Source: Zonotrichia leucophrys gambelii (taxonomy: Eukaryota > Chordata > Aves > Passeriformes > Passerellidae). Taken from it: a stretch of DNA of 64,000 nucleotides. The DNA lies in the NCBI RefSeq assembly GCF_028769735.1, contig NC_088170.1:53105585-53169584 (forward strand). The letters run 5' to 3'. This document shows positions 47,901-62,158 of the stretch, piece after piece. Position 1 is the stretch's first letter. Each line of letters opens with the position of its first letter. The notes under the pieces were generated by a model. That model ran no database searches. It saw only the letters and a list, made by a program, of their open reading frames with translations, and was not told where the DNA came from. The translations under genes and the position numbers were made by a program.

Positions 47901-50900
47901 AAATTTCTGTTGTCAGATGAAACCATTAGAAAATATTTTTACAAGTAACATCCAGAAGAGCTAGTGCTTAAAAAACAGTACTCTGTTTTCACAGTGATTT
48001 CATTGTCTTGATGGTGTAAATCAGTGCAGATTGAGTTTCTGTTTTCCCAAGATCATACATCAGTTTTGTGGAAGCATTTCACAGACTGGAAAAAAAAAAA
48101 CATTAGAAAGCTTTAAAATAGGACACCACAGTGAAGGGATTCACTAACAGTTCCACTGTATTACAGATGTCAATAGCTCCTTGAGCTCTACTGTCATGCT
48201 GACTGCTTGCTATGTGCTGTAGATTGGCATCACCCACTGCATGGTGCTAGGGGAAAATTCAGGGATGTACACAGAGTGGCTCAATAAGTTTTCTTATGGA
48301 CTTGAAAGACTAAGAGATTGTGAAGATCCTGGATAAATTCTATTCCAAGGACTCTCATGCTGCTGGGGAAGGTCAATATATGTTGCAAATATTAGCAAAT
48401 TTGTGATGATGGACTTGCTAAACTTGCTGCAAGCAGACTTACAGGATGAAAGTAGGTGTCTGCAAGGTTAGATGCCCCTTAGCCAGTATCTTTGGAAAAT
48501 TCCCCATTTTCTAAACTAGGTCATCTCACTTCTCTGGCATTTGAGCTTTCTTTCCATCACAAGCATCATCAGACAGCACTCAGCCTGTTAGCAGCTTGTA
48601 ATTGGACTCTTCCATACTAAAGGCACCCAGATCTCAGAGAGCAACCACAGGCCTCACAGATACTGTTATTCTGTCTGTGTATAGCAGATTCTAATAAAAA
48701 ACATCTGTTCTTATTCCTTTTTTTCCGTTCTCTATCAGGAAGCTGTCCACAGAAGTCTGTGAAGTGATTTGGGTTTGGGATCTGAAAATTTTGGACCACA
48801 GACAGAATAAAAACATATGACTGATGAGAATCAGAGGGCCCTCACCATGACTGAAGAGACAAACACTTCAGCCCAGATATCCATGCATGCTGTCTTCAGC
48901 CCTCTTCTAGGATGTGGTGGATAGGCATCAGCATATTTTGCTAGGATTTGTTTTATGGAGTAGTGATTGGGCTGATGGACAAATTTTCCCATTTTAGGCT
49001 GTAAATAGGCAGGAAATGCCATTTTGATGTGCTTTGGATAATGCATGATTATAAGACAAAATCCTGATGTCCCAGGGATATTAGTAAGGAAGGTTTCTGC
49101 TAGAATTCCTTGAGACTCAGCTCCTCCCCAGGGCTGTGCATACAAGGAGAAGGAGGCTGTGAACTCAGGAAGTTGTGTTAAGTTCTAGGAAGACCAGAAG
49201 AGCTTCTCTTTGATGCCCTGTACCTGCTCTCTGCTCCAGAAATCTTCACACTGTCCCAAGTACAAACATTAATTGTCATTTGATTCAGTTTAGTGGCCGA
49301 GCAGGTGACTTATCTCCTCCTTACTACATCTGAAATGGAAAATGATGGTTGCCGGAAGGAGTGTGCTTAGGGCTACAGGGCTTTTTCATCACCATAGAAA
49401 ACAAATTTATGGGCAATATATTATGTCTAACTTTCTAATGTGAACTTTAAAGTCTATTTTTTGCATTACTTTTTCAAGTGTGTATTGTTCTGGATGTGTT
49501 TTCAAAAGACATTTTTGGATGTTTTGATGAAAAATAGCTGTGTAGAAGAACTTCACAGCACCAACCATCCAGTTCTGGCTCACTCTAACCACATGGCAGT
49601 ACAGCTTGGAAAGAATACTGTTCTGAGGAATCAAAGAGATTGGGAACTGGATTACAATACATTAATAAAAAACTCTGTCATTAATATTTAGTTGAAAAAT
49701 ACTAAACCTATCAATATTGCCTCCTGATTTTGAATAAACCCATAGAGATCTGAGTTTTGTTTACTATGATTTTTTTTCTTTCACAGTTTAATTTTTTTGC
49801 TCTTTGTTCATGAACTTAACATCTAACTAAACCTTTATTCACAGATGGGGACTTGTGTGTGTCATTTTCAACACATACCATTGTGCAGGTGCTGTAAAGA
49901 AAAGTAGTCCCTCTCCTTACATTATTTATGCCTTTTTCATGCAGAGAGGTGAGACACATTAAATGGTTCAATAACTGTCTTCTATTTAACTGTGTCAGCA
50001 AGAAGAGTCTATTCTTTCCTGTACTTTCCATTCCCCAGTTCTCTGTTGGTTTTTTTTCTGGCTGTCTTTGATCTGTAAAGACACAGTCCTGTCTTCCTGA
50101 AATTGTATCTTCAGCAGGGATAGTAGGTGAATTGGATCAGATAAAATAAAACCTGATCTGAACACAACCCTAAAACTCAAGCTGCATCAGAATAGCTCCA
50201 ACTAGCACCAGTGGCTCTTTGACCTTCAAAATCAATGCAGCAAAGAAGTTACTACATTTCTAAATTACATGGATGTCATTGTTAGTTAGGCATATTTCAA
50301 AATATAAACATACACAAAGCACTTTATAAAATTTCCTGCAGACCTGGAAGCTCAGAGTAAAACCAGCCATGAAAAAATGCTGCAGATGTATCAGAATTCT
50401 CATGGCTGGGGGGGAGATGAACAGACACAGAAAAAGCATTAAAAATATTCTGTGGTTCTTTTGTTACTAGGACCACAGTCCTTAAAATGCTTACACAAAA
50501 GCAATTTTTCTTTATTTCCTTACAAATGAAAGAATCTCTTTCCTGGTCAGTGTCATGCTACAGCAAGTAAACTACTTTTAATCCTTACCCTCACCATAAG
50601 GATAGTACTGCTATCACTAATTAGCATCTTTCTTTTGGGATAAAATTGTATTTCCCAAAGTCCAGTGCTCTATCAGATGAGAAAACCAGCAGTGAGAAGA
50701 GTGTAACTGCACCCATTCTTCCCTTCAAGAGGAGAAAGCCTCTGGAGGTGGGTCTGACAGGTGGTGTGACCCCAGCAATGGGATTTCTTCAGCATCATAG
50801 ATGTCCTCATAACTCATCAGTGTGCAGGATTCTTTTATATGTCTTTTTTTAAATGAAATAAACTGATGAGAGTACATCTAATAAAACATAAGAATAGTTT

Positions 50901-52120
50901 GAATAGAAAAAAGCCTCATTAAAAAAAATAAATGATGTTTATAGAACCTGTTAACCAATTTGATGCTCACAACAATAATTGTAGGAGTGATAATAACTGT
51001 AATCATTGTACTATGAAATGAACATTGGGGAAAAAGGCTGTGCTAACAATAATCACTGAAATAGACAGCCACTGGAGCACGTAATCAAACAAATCACTGA
51101 AGAAATCACTGTAACATTTCTTGGATCAATAATACAAATGGTTTGGTACTTACATAAGTGAAAAGAATGAGAGCAATTAATTCAATTGTTACAAATCATT
51201 GATCAGCTGCCTTAAAAAAAGTGTGCCTTTTAAAACCTAAAATATTCCTTTGTGTCACGAGTCCTTGCAATGAACTGTTGAAACTGGAAGTATATCTTCA
51301 GCTGGTGCAAAGAAATATAACTTTATTGAAGTCAGTGCTATCAAGGCATTTTAGATCAAGGACTAAATACCTTCAGTTTTGATAGAGAAGCCTAGAAGAA
51401 CACCACTAAGTGGGTACTTCATCTTTGATGGCAAGGGCTCTCTGGATAGTGTTTGGGTCCTTAGGTAACTGGATGAGTTGGAAGATTCAAAAAGGCCTCA
51501 GAAATGAGGGAAATAAAATTGGGAAATGGCTGCAACACAGGGAAAAAAGTAGAAAATAATTATATAATAATTGAGAGAACAAGAGGGAGAGGAGGGGGAG
51601 AGAGAGTGAACTGACAGGACAGGACTTTCAAAGGCACCTTTGTATCTTAGGATACTTAGGTACTTACCACAAAGAGCTTTGTGATTTTCAAACATTTACA
51701 TATTTTGGGGTGGTCACATTAACAAGAACCCCTCAGTGTCTAAACTCCATGCTTGGGCATGATGTAACAGAGGTTAGGGCTGTCTGCACTGGCAGCTCAG
51801 TTTGGAAATATGCTAGTTCTCTTTTCTCACTTTTTTGTGTGGACAGGCGAAAGTTTGGTAGATATTGGCCTGTGTCTAGGCCCAGGCAGAATGGGAATGA
51901 GACAGCACTTGGCATTTAAACAGCTGTGAAAATTAAGTGCCTTCCAAGTTTAACAGCACCTGATCAGTGATCTGTGGATTTTAAATCTGGAGTTATGCTC
52001 CAAATCCTAACAGGGTGTACAATGTTCTTTGGTGGATCATATCTCAAAGCAAAAGTGTCCAACTCATGTCAGCAACATTTTACTTTAGTTTGGATCTTAG
52101 AAACCCACATAATAAAACAA

Positions 52121-52141
52121 GCAAACAAACAAACAAACAAC
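52121..52141 (+). repeat. (CAAA)n short microsatellite
   Basis: Five CAAA units, uninterrupted. Short and probably stable. Confidence 0.85.
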
Positions 52142-55100
52142 CTTTGTTGAAGAGTATTTACTAACCTGTTCAATATGCTTATCTACATTCTTTGTGCAAC
52201 AGTGATATTAGTCCAAAATTATGAACTGTTTTGTTTTGAAGGAACATTTGTGTTTAAATGTCTTATCTTCAATATATTCACCTACTGAGCATAATTATAT
52301 CTTTAATAAAATTATTGATTGGGCCAAATTGGTATAAAAGCTGCAATTAAATGGCAAGGGACTCAAAACCAGTGATTAGGAAAAGTGAGGTTTAAAAAAT
52401 TTTTACAATAAATTGTTTTGAAATTCAAAACAAAATATAATTAATAACTAAATATAATTAGTTATATCAGCTAAAAATCAAAACTTGTTTCAATAGTCTG
52501 TATGATTTTTAGAGTTACTTAGATTCTATGTAAATTTAATAATGGATATTCAATCATGGATGACTTTTTCAAGAAGAGCAAGTTTCCCCTGCTATAAAAA
52601 AATCTAGAATGAAAGGGTCTTTCATGTATATAAAAAGACATCAAACTTTGTTACTGTCTTTCTGTAATATGAAAGATGGTAGAGGTAGAAGTCAATGGTA
52701 ATTTTTCATCAGAAGGGTTTTACCTGTATACATGTTGCCAAGGTAGTAAAATAGAGCCATAGGAAATTCTTTACAGTAATTGCATTAGTTGTGTAATAAT
52801 GGCAACAGTTACAATAAACAGCCTTATAACAGAAGCAAAAGCCTTATTCTTTCAGTTATATCCAAATGTTTAGTGGAACATTTTTGTTTTCAGCAGCTTT
52901 CATAAGGAAACAAGACTGATGAGGACTAGAGTGAGAAACAAAGGTAAAACAAGTTGTGCATGATTGCAAAACAAATCAGTGTCACAAGCCAGGAATAAGA
53001 TAGCCAATCTTCCTTCTTACAGACTTGTTTTTTTTATTGTCCATCATAACAATAGCATAAAATTATTTAAATGAACTGATAGAATGAAAGTTAAATTAAC
53101 AGCTGTAGGATTACCATTAGAAAATCATGCATGAATTTTTGCTACTTATTCTAAATGTAAAAAAGGACTACTCATCTGCTTAATGTTCAAACCTTGATTC
53201 TGTATTATTTGGAACACTGAAAATAAAAAATGAAACTATGCTACAGGCAGTTATCAGCTGGCTAGATCAAAGATCACATTAGTAGAGGTTTTAGGTATTT
53301 ATTAGGTAGCTTTCTGGACTCTGATGTCCACCTCTCACTGCCTTATTAGTGGAATGCATTGAAAATGAACGAGAAAAGAAGCAGAAGCAACATAAGATTG
53401 ACTTGCTGATTTAGGGCAAAATAAATTTTTCTTTAAGAAGTCAACCTAAAGAACTGTGGTTTCCTATTGATCTGTGTGCTTTAAATTACTGTACTGATAC
53501 TGAACTACTCAAAATCCTATTATGTTCCTATATTATCCTCTCTTAGCTCCTCTTCTGTGCAGGCCCATCTAAGCTGTGCATTAGCTGATTAAATGTTGGC
53601 AAACAAAATGTGTGATAAGTAAGCTTATTTTACCTTTCTTCACTAAGGGCTGAAATTGGCCCTTTTTTCTCACACTTAGTTAATTTCCACAAAACTTTTT
53701 GAAGTGTGACTTTGTTACCTTTATCCCTCTGTCAGACTGGACTAAAATTGTCCAGTGGGTTCAAAAGTCACTGCAGACAATTGGACAGATATCTGCACAA
53801 AGAGCACAAATCACATCAAAATTGTTTCTTTAAGAAAAAATAGCAGAAAATAAATGTAGCAGATCTTGATTTATTTTTGCATTGTCACAATTTACTTTTT
53901 AGTTTTATTTTTCAAATGTGAATCATAAATGGGTGGTGATTATTGTTCTCATGGAAGGCTTTAGTTTCATTTTATTTATGCACTGAGAGATCAATGTGAC
54001 TTTGGTTTTTCAAACAAATATCCAGGGTAATTCACATACAGCTCCTAGATTATACAAAACACTGAAGTCTAATTAATTCATGATTATTGAAAAAAAAGAT
54101 AACTAAATAATATTATTTTTTAGAGCCAATGTCCTAACTGCATCATGAACATTAAGTAACCAAGATCCATCATCTCAGTTTTCTGATTATTAATTTAAAA
54201 ATAAATGTGAAATTTTGCCAAAATATGAATCAAATATTTTCTTCAGTTCTTTTATTTTCATTCTTTCTTGAGTGTCTGGAATTCATCTCAGGACCAAATG
54301 TGCTGAAATAATGAGGGATGATATTTGACATAATGAGGGGATTGTATTCACACCTGAACCTTTATAAGAACATTGCATGACAATTGCATGACAAGTCACA
54401 GCCCAAATTTGTGAAACTGACAAGTATTTGTCTCAAGTTCTAAAAAACATGAAAAATGCTGACGGTTTCCTGAGGAGGAAGGAACATTTAATGAACGTGG
54501 CATTGAGAAATATAAATGCTTTTGAACAAAAATGGGATTCCACAGAACACAAGGAAATGCAAACTGAGTAAGTGCTGCATTTATTAGCAATAGTCCTATT
54601 TGGTAATGAAATATTCTGTCCAGAAGAATGGCAAAATTAGACTGGATGAAACACTGAGGAAAATATCAGAGGAAACAATAATGTATTAGCAAAAAGGACA
54701 AGATGATCTACCCAGTGGACACTTGTAATTGTTGCAATTCAAAGCAGAATCTGCTGTAACTGTGAATGTCTGGAGTCATTGTGTTCCTTTAAAAGAGGCA
54801 GAGATGCTGCCAATTATGACAATTGTTGTGAAGTACTACATTCACTGAAAATCTTGGACTTTTTTTATGTTTCTGGAGGGTAATGCAGATGTTTCTCTAT
54901 TCAAGGCTTCATTTATTTTCATTTAAAAATAAGGAAAGAAGATTGGAAGAAAGACATTTCTGTTCATGTGCAACATATTCTCCTAAGGTGGAGACAGGGC
55001 AGGAAGACTCAAAAGAATAAATTCAGGAATAAGTAGTAGAACCTGACATGTATAATCAGCAGCTCATCCTGAACCTGAGGAGGAGAGTTTCATTATTGAC

Positions 55101-57708
55101 AAATTTGTCTTTATAATCTAAATGGTTTCACCTTTGAAGAACTGAGCTGCCCAGGCTCTCCAATGGGAAGTGTTTAATAGTGCTATAAGAGCTCTATGCC
55201 GTCTAAAGCCATGTTCAGCTGTTTGTTTATCCTCTGTAATACAACAAACCTGCTGGAATTCTCCTGCCCCCAGCTCCCTAAGGCTCCTGTCCTTGTGTCC
55301 TCACCTGCAGAGCAGGTCCTGCCAGGCAGGGATTGCAAAGCTGACACAGGGGATGGGCTCACAAAAGCTGCTTTTCTGCTCAAGAGGAAATTAACCCCAG
55401 TATCTGTGCTCTGTAACAGCTGCTCACATCCAGGATCTTGTGATATCTGCCACCCAGCTGACTGTGTCCCTATATTAGACAACTAAAGCAAATAATTCTG
55501 TCTGACACTGTGATCCCTGAAGATACAGATGCCAGCAGGGGATCATTCATCACATTTGAAAGGAGATGTTTGAATACAGTGAAATGTTCTCAGGATGTGA
55601 ACAGCTCTGCTCCACTGACTGTAGAAGATCTATATCTCTACAGATATCTGTCTATATTTATCTCTATTCATCTACATCTCTCTTTCTCTCCCTCCATCCC
55701 AATCCTCCACCTTGTATCTTCATCATCTCTACAGGTGAATTAGATGATGCAAAAAGTTTTCCAAAAGTTAAAGATACCCGAGCTAAATTTGAGCTTCATT
55801 TCCATATTCTGCTTTCTACCTAGGATAATTTGAGATCACTCTAACAACAAATGGGTCAAAATGGTAATTCAGAAATTCTGGTACAGCAGTTTGGAAGCCT
55901 TGGTTTACCTTTTCTCTCTGACATCCTGGGAAATGGGTCGCATATTCCTTCAGGCATACAGTAGCACAGGGAGTGGCATACTGAATAAACTGGACCCTTT
56001 CCACTGCTTTATGCAACACTTGGTTTCTAGGAACTGCATTGAAAATACTTTCTAACAGGCAAAATGGTGGTGAAAAGCAGGTTTTCTTTCCTAAAATATT
56101 ATATGCCCTAGCTCCTCTCCAAGAATATCTGTGCAGGAGGACATGGAACAGTCAACTGGGAAATGAAAAATGGGAATACAGAATTAGATTAGCAAGGTAA
56201 AGATATTCTGATCACAAAGGGATCTTTTACTTATAAAGTAAGGGCACTGCTGAGACCTGAATCAAGGCTAAAGTAAATTTGGCCAGTCTTTTGGCCACAG
56301 ACATCCCTAATAAAAACCTGAAAGTCTCATGTTAGCAATCAAGAGACTGTAATTTGCAGTACAAAATAAATTCATGAAATCATTATGAAACTTCAAAACA
56401 AGATCTCATTCAGAGTCTCCAAACTGCCTTCAGTAACTTTATTTCCTTTACAAGGGAAAGAAAACTGTAAGGCATTGAAGCAGAATAAAAATGATGAAGG
56501 TTTTTCAATGGGCTCATTGTAGGAATAAAGAAAATAAACTATCAAACTGGCCTTTATTGTCAAGGTAAAGAGACATTTTTGTGCTGAACATTTCTACGCT
56601 GATTTGTGAGACACACTGTCTCCATGTAAAGTTTACATCTATATCCTATTCACATTTTGGTCCTGAATACAGCAAGAAAAAATAGGTTAAAATAACTGGG
56701 AATTATTCTCCAAAAAATTATGTCACGATTACCTCAGAGTAAATGTGTCTTTAGTTTTTTGTTGCTCCTTAAATAGCTTTTTTGTGCTGCTAGAGTTTAA
56801 GCACTGCTGGAACTCTGTCAATTCTTGACCTTATTTTTTTTCTTGCCTAAGTAAGGAAAACTCCCAGCTGATTGTAAGAGTGCTCTGTTGCCATCACAAA
56901 AGACCCTCTTCTTTGGGAAAAAAAAAGCTGAATTTCCGGTGTGAGATCACCAGGTTCAAGAAAAGGAGAAAAAATGCTCTTAAAAAAAATAACTGAAGCA
57001 GACAGCAGAGCAGGAATTGGTGATTATCTGGCAGACAGTCAGATCAACACTCATGGCAAGGAACGAGGAACACTGCAGCTGCAGGCTAAAAAAAAATTGG
57101 TGAGTCTAAACAGTGAGCATTTATCAACAACTGGAAGCATTTAGACAAAGCAACTAATTTTTCATTGTTCTCCTTTATAATAATTTTTTTTTTGCTGCAT
57201 TCTTCTCCAGTCAGAAAGGCAATTAGCATACAGAGTTCTCATCAGTCCTTCTGGGAGCTTTCTCTTTCCAGGACTGACACAGTAGAGCTGGTTGCACACA
57301 AGCAGTTTTTGGCATGACTAAAAGATCTGGGAGCAAGGCAGATAGTCTGCATAATTTATTTATTTTTAAAGGGATAACAGAGGCACTGTTCCAAACAAGC
57401 TGAATTCTGGTGGGAAAGAGCTTGCTCTTCCACAGTTATGCTCTGTGTTCGAAGTACTCCTTAGAAGTTTAGGGCCTTGGCCAAATAACACTTGGTCCCT
57501 TTCAGATGCCTTGAGCTATACTGCTGAGACAGAGAGAAGCAGAGTCCATGGACTGATCTCTTTTCACAGAATTTCAATTTGGAGACCTTACAAAGTTGAG
57601 AGAGGCACCACAGGCTTGCTCACTTCTCTTACTACTGCAGCTTCTCAGAAGGAGGTGTGCACTGGAGTTGTTAAAAATTGGGGTAGAAAGAAACATACTT
57701 TTGAAAGA

Positions 57709-57737
57709 AACTTACTTTTGATAGTCAAAAGTAAGTT
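57709..57737. repeat. Perfect 13-bp-arm hairpin beside a direct repeat
   Basis: AACTTACTTTTGA and its exact reverse complement TCAAAAGTAAGTT flank TAG. Just upstream, AACATACTTTTGAAAG at about 57692-57707 is a near copy of the left arm, so the arm sequence occurs three times (two direct, one inverted) within 50 bp. Confidence 0.85.
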
Positions 57738-60220
57738 ATGAATTGTGGGATGAGTTTTGCTTCTACTCTAATCAAGAGGATAAATTCACAGAGCAATTAC
57801 ACTCTTATAATGAGATATCCTCGTCTTAACTCTCACATTTCCCTATGGCATGTGGGCCATGAAGGTGCAATCTACCCTCAGCATTTAACAGAGGGCCTTT
57901 TCCTTTCTTTTCTTCATGAATTCAGGGACTGTACTCATAACATGGAGGCAAAATGCTTTGGAAAGTTCTGTATTACAGAGGGAAAACTCAGTGTACATGT
58001 GAGTGTATCCCAGGCACTGGGGCCCATAAAAGCAGATTAGATAAACACAAAAAAATTATATATGTCAGAAAGCAATTTTTTCCTATGGGAAAAGTGACTG
58101 AATGTTCTAACCATTTTTTATTATTTCCTGTCAGATACATCAGCTGAGGGCTTGGTCCTTCATTTATACTGATTGTATGTAATTCATTGCATTGAGAATT
58201 AACTAGGTGGCAGTAATCACTCAATGATCTCAGATGTATATTATAAAACTTATGAGTTTTCTTGTCAGATTAAAATTGGGGGAGGGGGAGGATGGACAAG
58301 TTTCAGGTCTTAAAAGAATATTTTGTCTTAATTGAGCTTTGCAGCAGCTTATGTAGCAGATTTTTACTAGCACAAAGAAAGCATTCATGGGTCCTAGTTC
58401 ATCACTGACATTGCAGATGCACAGAGCCTTTAACTCTATGTGCTAAAAAGAGTTGCTGCATTTAGAGAACTTTATGTTTACTTCTCAAACTGTTAACATA
58501 AAATACATAAATACATACTTTGCAGAATATTATCCACTGCTGCTTCATCCTCACAGGTACATCACTGTTCCACAATTCTTTACACTAAATGTGTGCCTCA
58601 TAGGAAAGGATGGGGAGAGAAAAACAAGAAGAAAGGTGCAGTTCTAATGGAACTGACAAAATAGTCAAAAAAGAATATGAAATGTGATGTAAACCTTGAT
58701 ACAAGCCTTTGTCTCCTAAAAATCATTTATTATGAAATTGTTATAGACAAAAATTCTTTTTTTCAGTCTGTGTCAGTAGCATCAACTGGAAGGACAAGAA
58801 AAAAGTAAATTGTAAGCTATAAGAGCCTCATCATTGTACGGCTTTAAGGATAGAGGTTCCACTAGAAATACAACTCTGTGAAGACCTTACTTCAAAATCT
58901 TGGTGGGAAAGTAGTCAGCTTCTGCTTGTGAAAACTCTAGGGTTTATTTGTCCTGTTGTCCATAGTTTCTTCCTGAATGTTAGGAGATTGGCTGATTTGT
59001 AGACAGATTTGAGAAGGTTGCTTGATTTTACTTGTAAGGGTTTTTTAAGTTTTTTCAATTTTGAACTAATGTGATTCAGTCAGTATCTGTCTAGTCTGGG
59101 ACTAGATGTTTTCATATGGTATCCGTGAGTTCATGTTACAAAGCTCTTTTTAGTTCTGTGGTGACACTTTAGAATATGCTACTTGACAGGTAAGAGAAAA
59201 GAAAATAGAAATAGAGTACACCAGACAGAAATTCTTCTGAAGGAATGTGGAGAAACAGCAATACTACAGTGATATAGGCAATGCCTATTATTCATGACAA
59301 CATGTATGAACGGAAGGAAGAACAGCATGTGCATCTCAGTAGGTCATTAAGCATAAAAGTTATGATCCTATTTTGGAACTGACTGTACTCTTTCTGTAAT
59401 ATAAATCCTTGAAATTCATCATTATTTTTTTAAATAAGTGTACATTTGCTCCAAGTGAAATTGTAAATTAATGATTGGTTGCATCTGTACTAATGAGTAG
59501 GAAGTTGTGCCCAGTCTTGTTGGAAGTGATTTGACAAACAACTGTGAATGAACTTCCTCAGAATTTTGAATCAGATATTGGGAAACAGGATGAGAGAATA
59601 TGTGTTCACACTTTGAGCAGGAGAATAACCACTGGCATGCATTTTTGTGGATGAGGTATTATAACAACCAGCAGTAGCAAAATATTCATGCAAGTTGCAG
59701 CATGGAAGTGTTTTGGACTGATGCCATTAAAGAATCAAACATAATATTTTATTAAATATATATATAATTATTTATTAATATAAATTATTTAATATATTAC
59801 AATAATTATTATTTCTGACTAAGGATCCCCTGTGAAATTTACAATAAATCTTCAGAGTAAAAAGAAAAATAATCAGAAGACATTTATGAAACTTCTAAAA
59901 TAGGAAGAGAAAAGAAATGATATTATTAATGCAGCAGATTCTTAGAATAGTGTGTGACTGAATAGAAATACTTCTATACAATGACTGCAATGTAAGAGAC
60001 ACCCACATCACTGTAGTGCAGTTTTCCCCCTCTCACATTGTCCTTGGTTGAGTTCAAATATTTTCTTTTTGTCATAATAATATCATCAATAATATGGGAG
60101 CTTTTTCTTTTTATTCATACACATTAGCCACCTCTTTCTTGCTGCTTATTAATGAAACGTCATTTGTGTTTCACTGATTCTGCATGGTGATTGAAAGGAG
60201 GTTCTTTATATAATTACCAG

Positions 60221-60250
60221 TAAATAAATAAACAAACAAATAAATAAATA
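60221..60250 (+). repeat. (TAAA/CAAA)n short microsatellite
   Basis: Interrupted run of TAAA and CAAA units, 30 bp. Confidence 0.85.
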
Positions 60251-62130
60251 TAACTGTATACCAAAGGCTGTTCCACATATTTATTCAAGACTCCAAATTA
60301 TGAGAGAATTTACAAGGATCAGTACAGCACCCAATGGCTGTGCCGAGCTGACAGGGAAGAAGTGAGTCTCAATGTTAAAGGAAAGGGGAAGCAGGAAATG
60401 GGGGAAACACAAGCTCTGAACCGGTTTTTGGCATTGTTTTCCACTTACTACCCCCTGACTTATTTACTCCACTGCATGTCTGCAAAGCATTGGGTATTGT
60501 TTGTACCCAGAGTGGATATCACTGTAGTTTACTGCAAACTGTGTGAAGCATAGGAGAAGATTGCAATAGTCTTTTATCATATCCCAAATACATGTTGCTG
60601 TGCTACAAGATGACATTTTATTCATTAATTTTACAACAATGAAGATAAAACATAAATTTGGAGGAACATGCAAAAACATATATGTATGTATATAGACATA
60701 TTTGGGGGACTAGTGACTTCGATTTTTTCAGCCATGAGAAAGTGTTGAAGTTTGAAAATATGTTTTTCTCATTTTGTCTTTGACATTTGTGGTTCTCTCT
60801 TTACAGCACTAGATTCAGTGTTTATATTTTGAATTTTCTACTCTTCTTAAATATTGCTGTTTAAATAATATATTCACCCACCAGATTAGTATATTTTTAC
60901 CACACAAAACTTTTATTCAAAAGAGAAGCATTTTCCAAACTATGTTGCTGAATAAAAGCTGACATGTTGCCTCCAACATCAGGAAAAAAAGCCCCCCCCT
61001 TTTTGTTTTTACTTTTTGTCCTAAGTCCGCTATGAATATCATTATGAATATCATGTATGACTTTTAGTATTGTTTTCATCATCCTTTATTTCTTAATGTA
61101 TCTCTGTAACAACCTTTTCTCTTGTTTTACAATTTACCAAGACAACAGAAACCAATTGGGCCTTTTCTTAAGGGATTTCTTAATCAATCCATCTGATCTT
61201 TCTCATTTATGAAAGAGAGAGATACATTTCTTTACTCATGGGATGCTGTAATTCTTAATTATATTTGAGGCATTTTTAAATTCATCAATTGTCCATGCTG
61301 GGGAATAGTTAAGAATGTTAAACTTGATAAAAATTTTAGAGGGCTTTATCAATGATTATCTAGTGAAAACAAAAGATCTGTGTTACTTTGCTAAAATTTT
61401 GGGAACATATTTTGAGTACCCCAAAAAGAATAAATTTCTGTTTATATGAGGGCAGGTATGTAATAGTTATAATATTATGCCTCATTTTATGTTAGCATTA
61501 TTAGCCTGATAATGTCTCTTTGAGAAATCCAGTGATGAGGATTGTTAAAAGCTTATTGTAACTAGTCCCTTACCAGAGAGGGAATTCAAATAGTCCAACT
61601 GATCAGCATAATAACTGAAAGAATAGAAATATATGAAGGTACTTTATGATTTGCTTTCTCTCTTTTTTACTGTGGATCATGGATTAATTAACCTCTGATC
61701 ATGTTTGGTTCCTTCATTCAGTTCTCTCCAGCTAGCTGGCATCTTTGTAAGAGGAGCAAAGCAGATGCTAATGTAGAAGAAATTTCTCCTCTAGATAAAA
61801 TCACAATATATATTTCAACTGGCTAATTATATTCAGTCTCTCACTGGCCAGTGAGTCAGTGAGATTGTTTCTGAACACATCCTTCTGTTTCTATGAGCAT
61901 CTCAAGGATTCTTCAAATTATATGGTCCCTTTCACTATGAAAGAAGAATTTTTATAACACAGACAAAAGAAATAAATTAAGCCACATGATAGTGCTTCTG
62001 CAAGATATATTATTGCAAACAAAACTTTAATATAATGATAGGATTATCATATTAATGTGTTATGCTTTAAGTATTCAAAAATTTCTCTCACATTATTATA
62101 GTGATGACACAAAAGCATTGCAATAAAAAT

Positions 62131-62158
62131 CTTAATTATAGTCTCTTAATTATAGTCC
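62131..62158 (+). repeat. 14-bp tandem duplication
   Basis: Two adjacent copies of CTTAATTATAGTC plus T or C, differing only in the last base. Confidence 0.85.

Noticed and set aside
55183..55490. Frames of 96-99 codons on both strands in a GC-richer patch
   Set aside because: The higher GC lowers stop frequency on both strands; neither product is recognisable.
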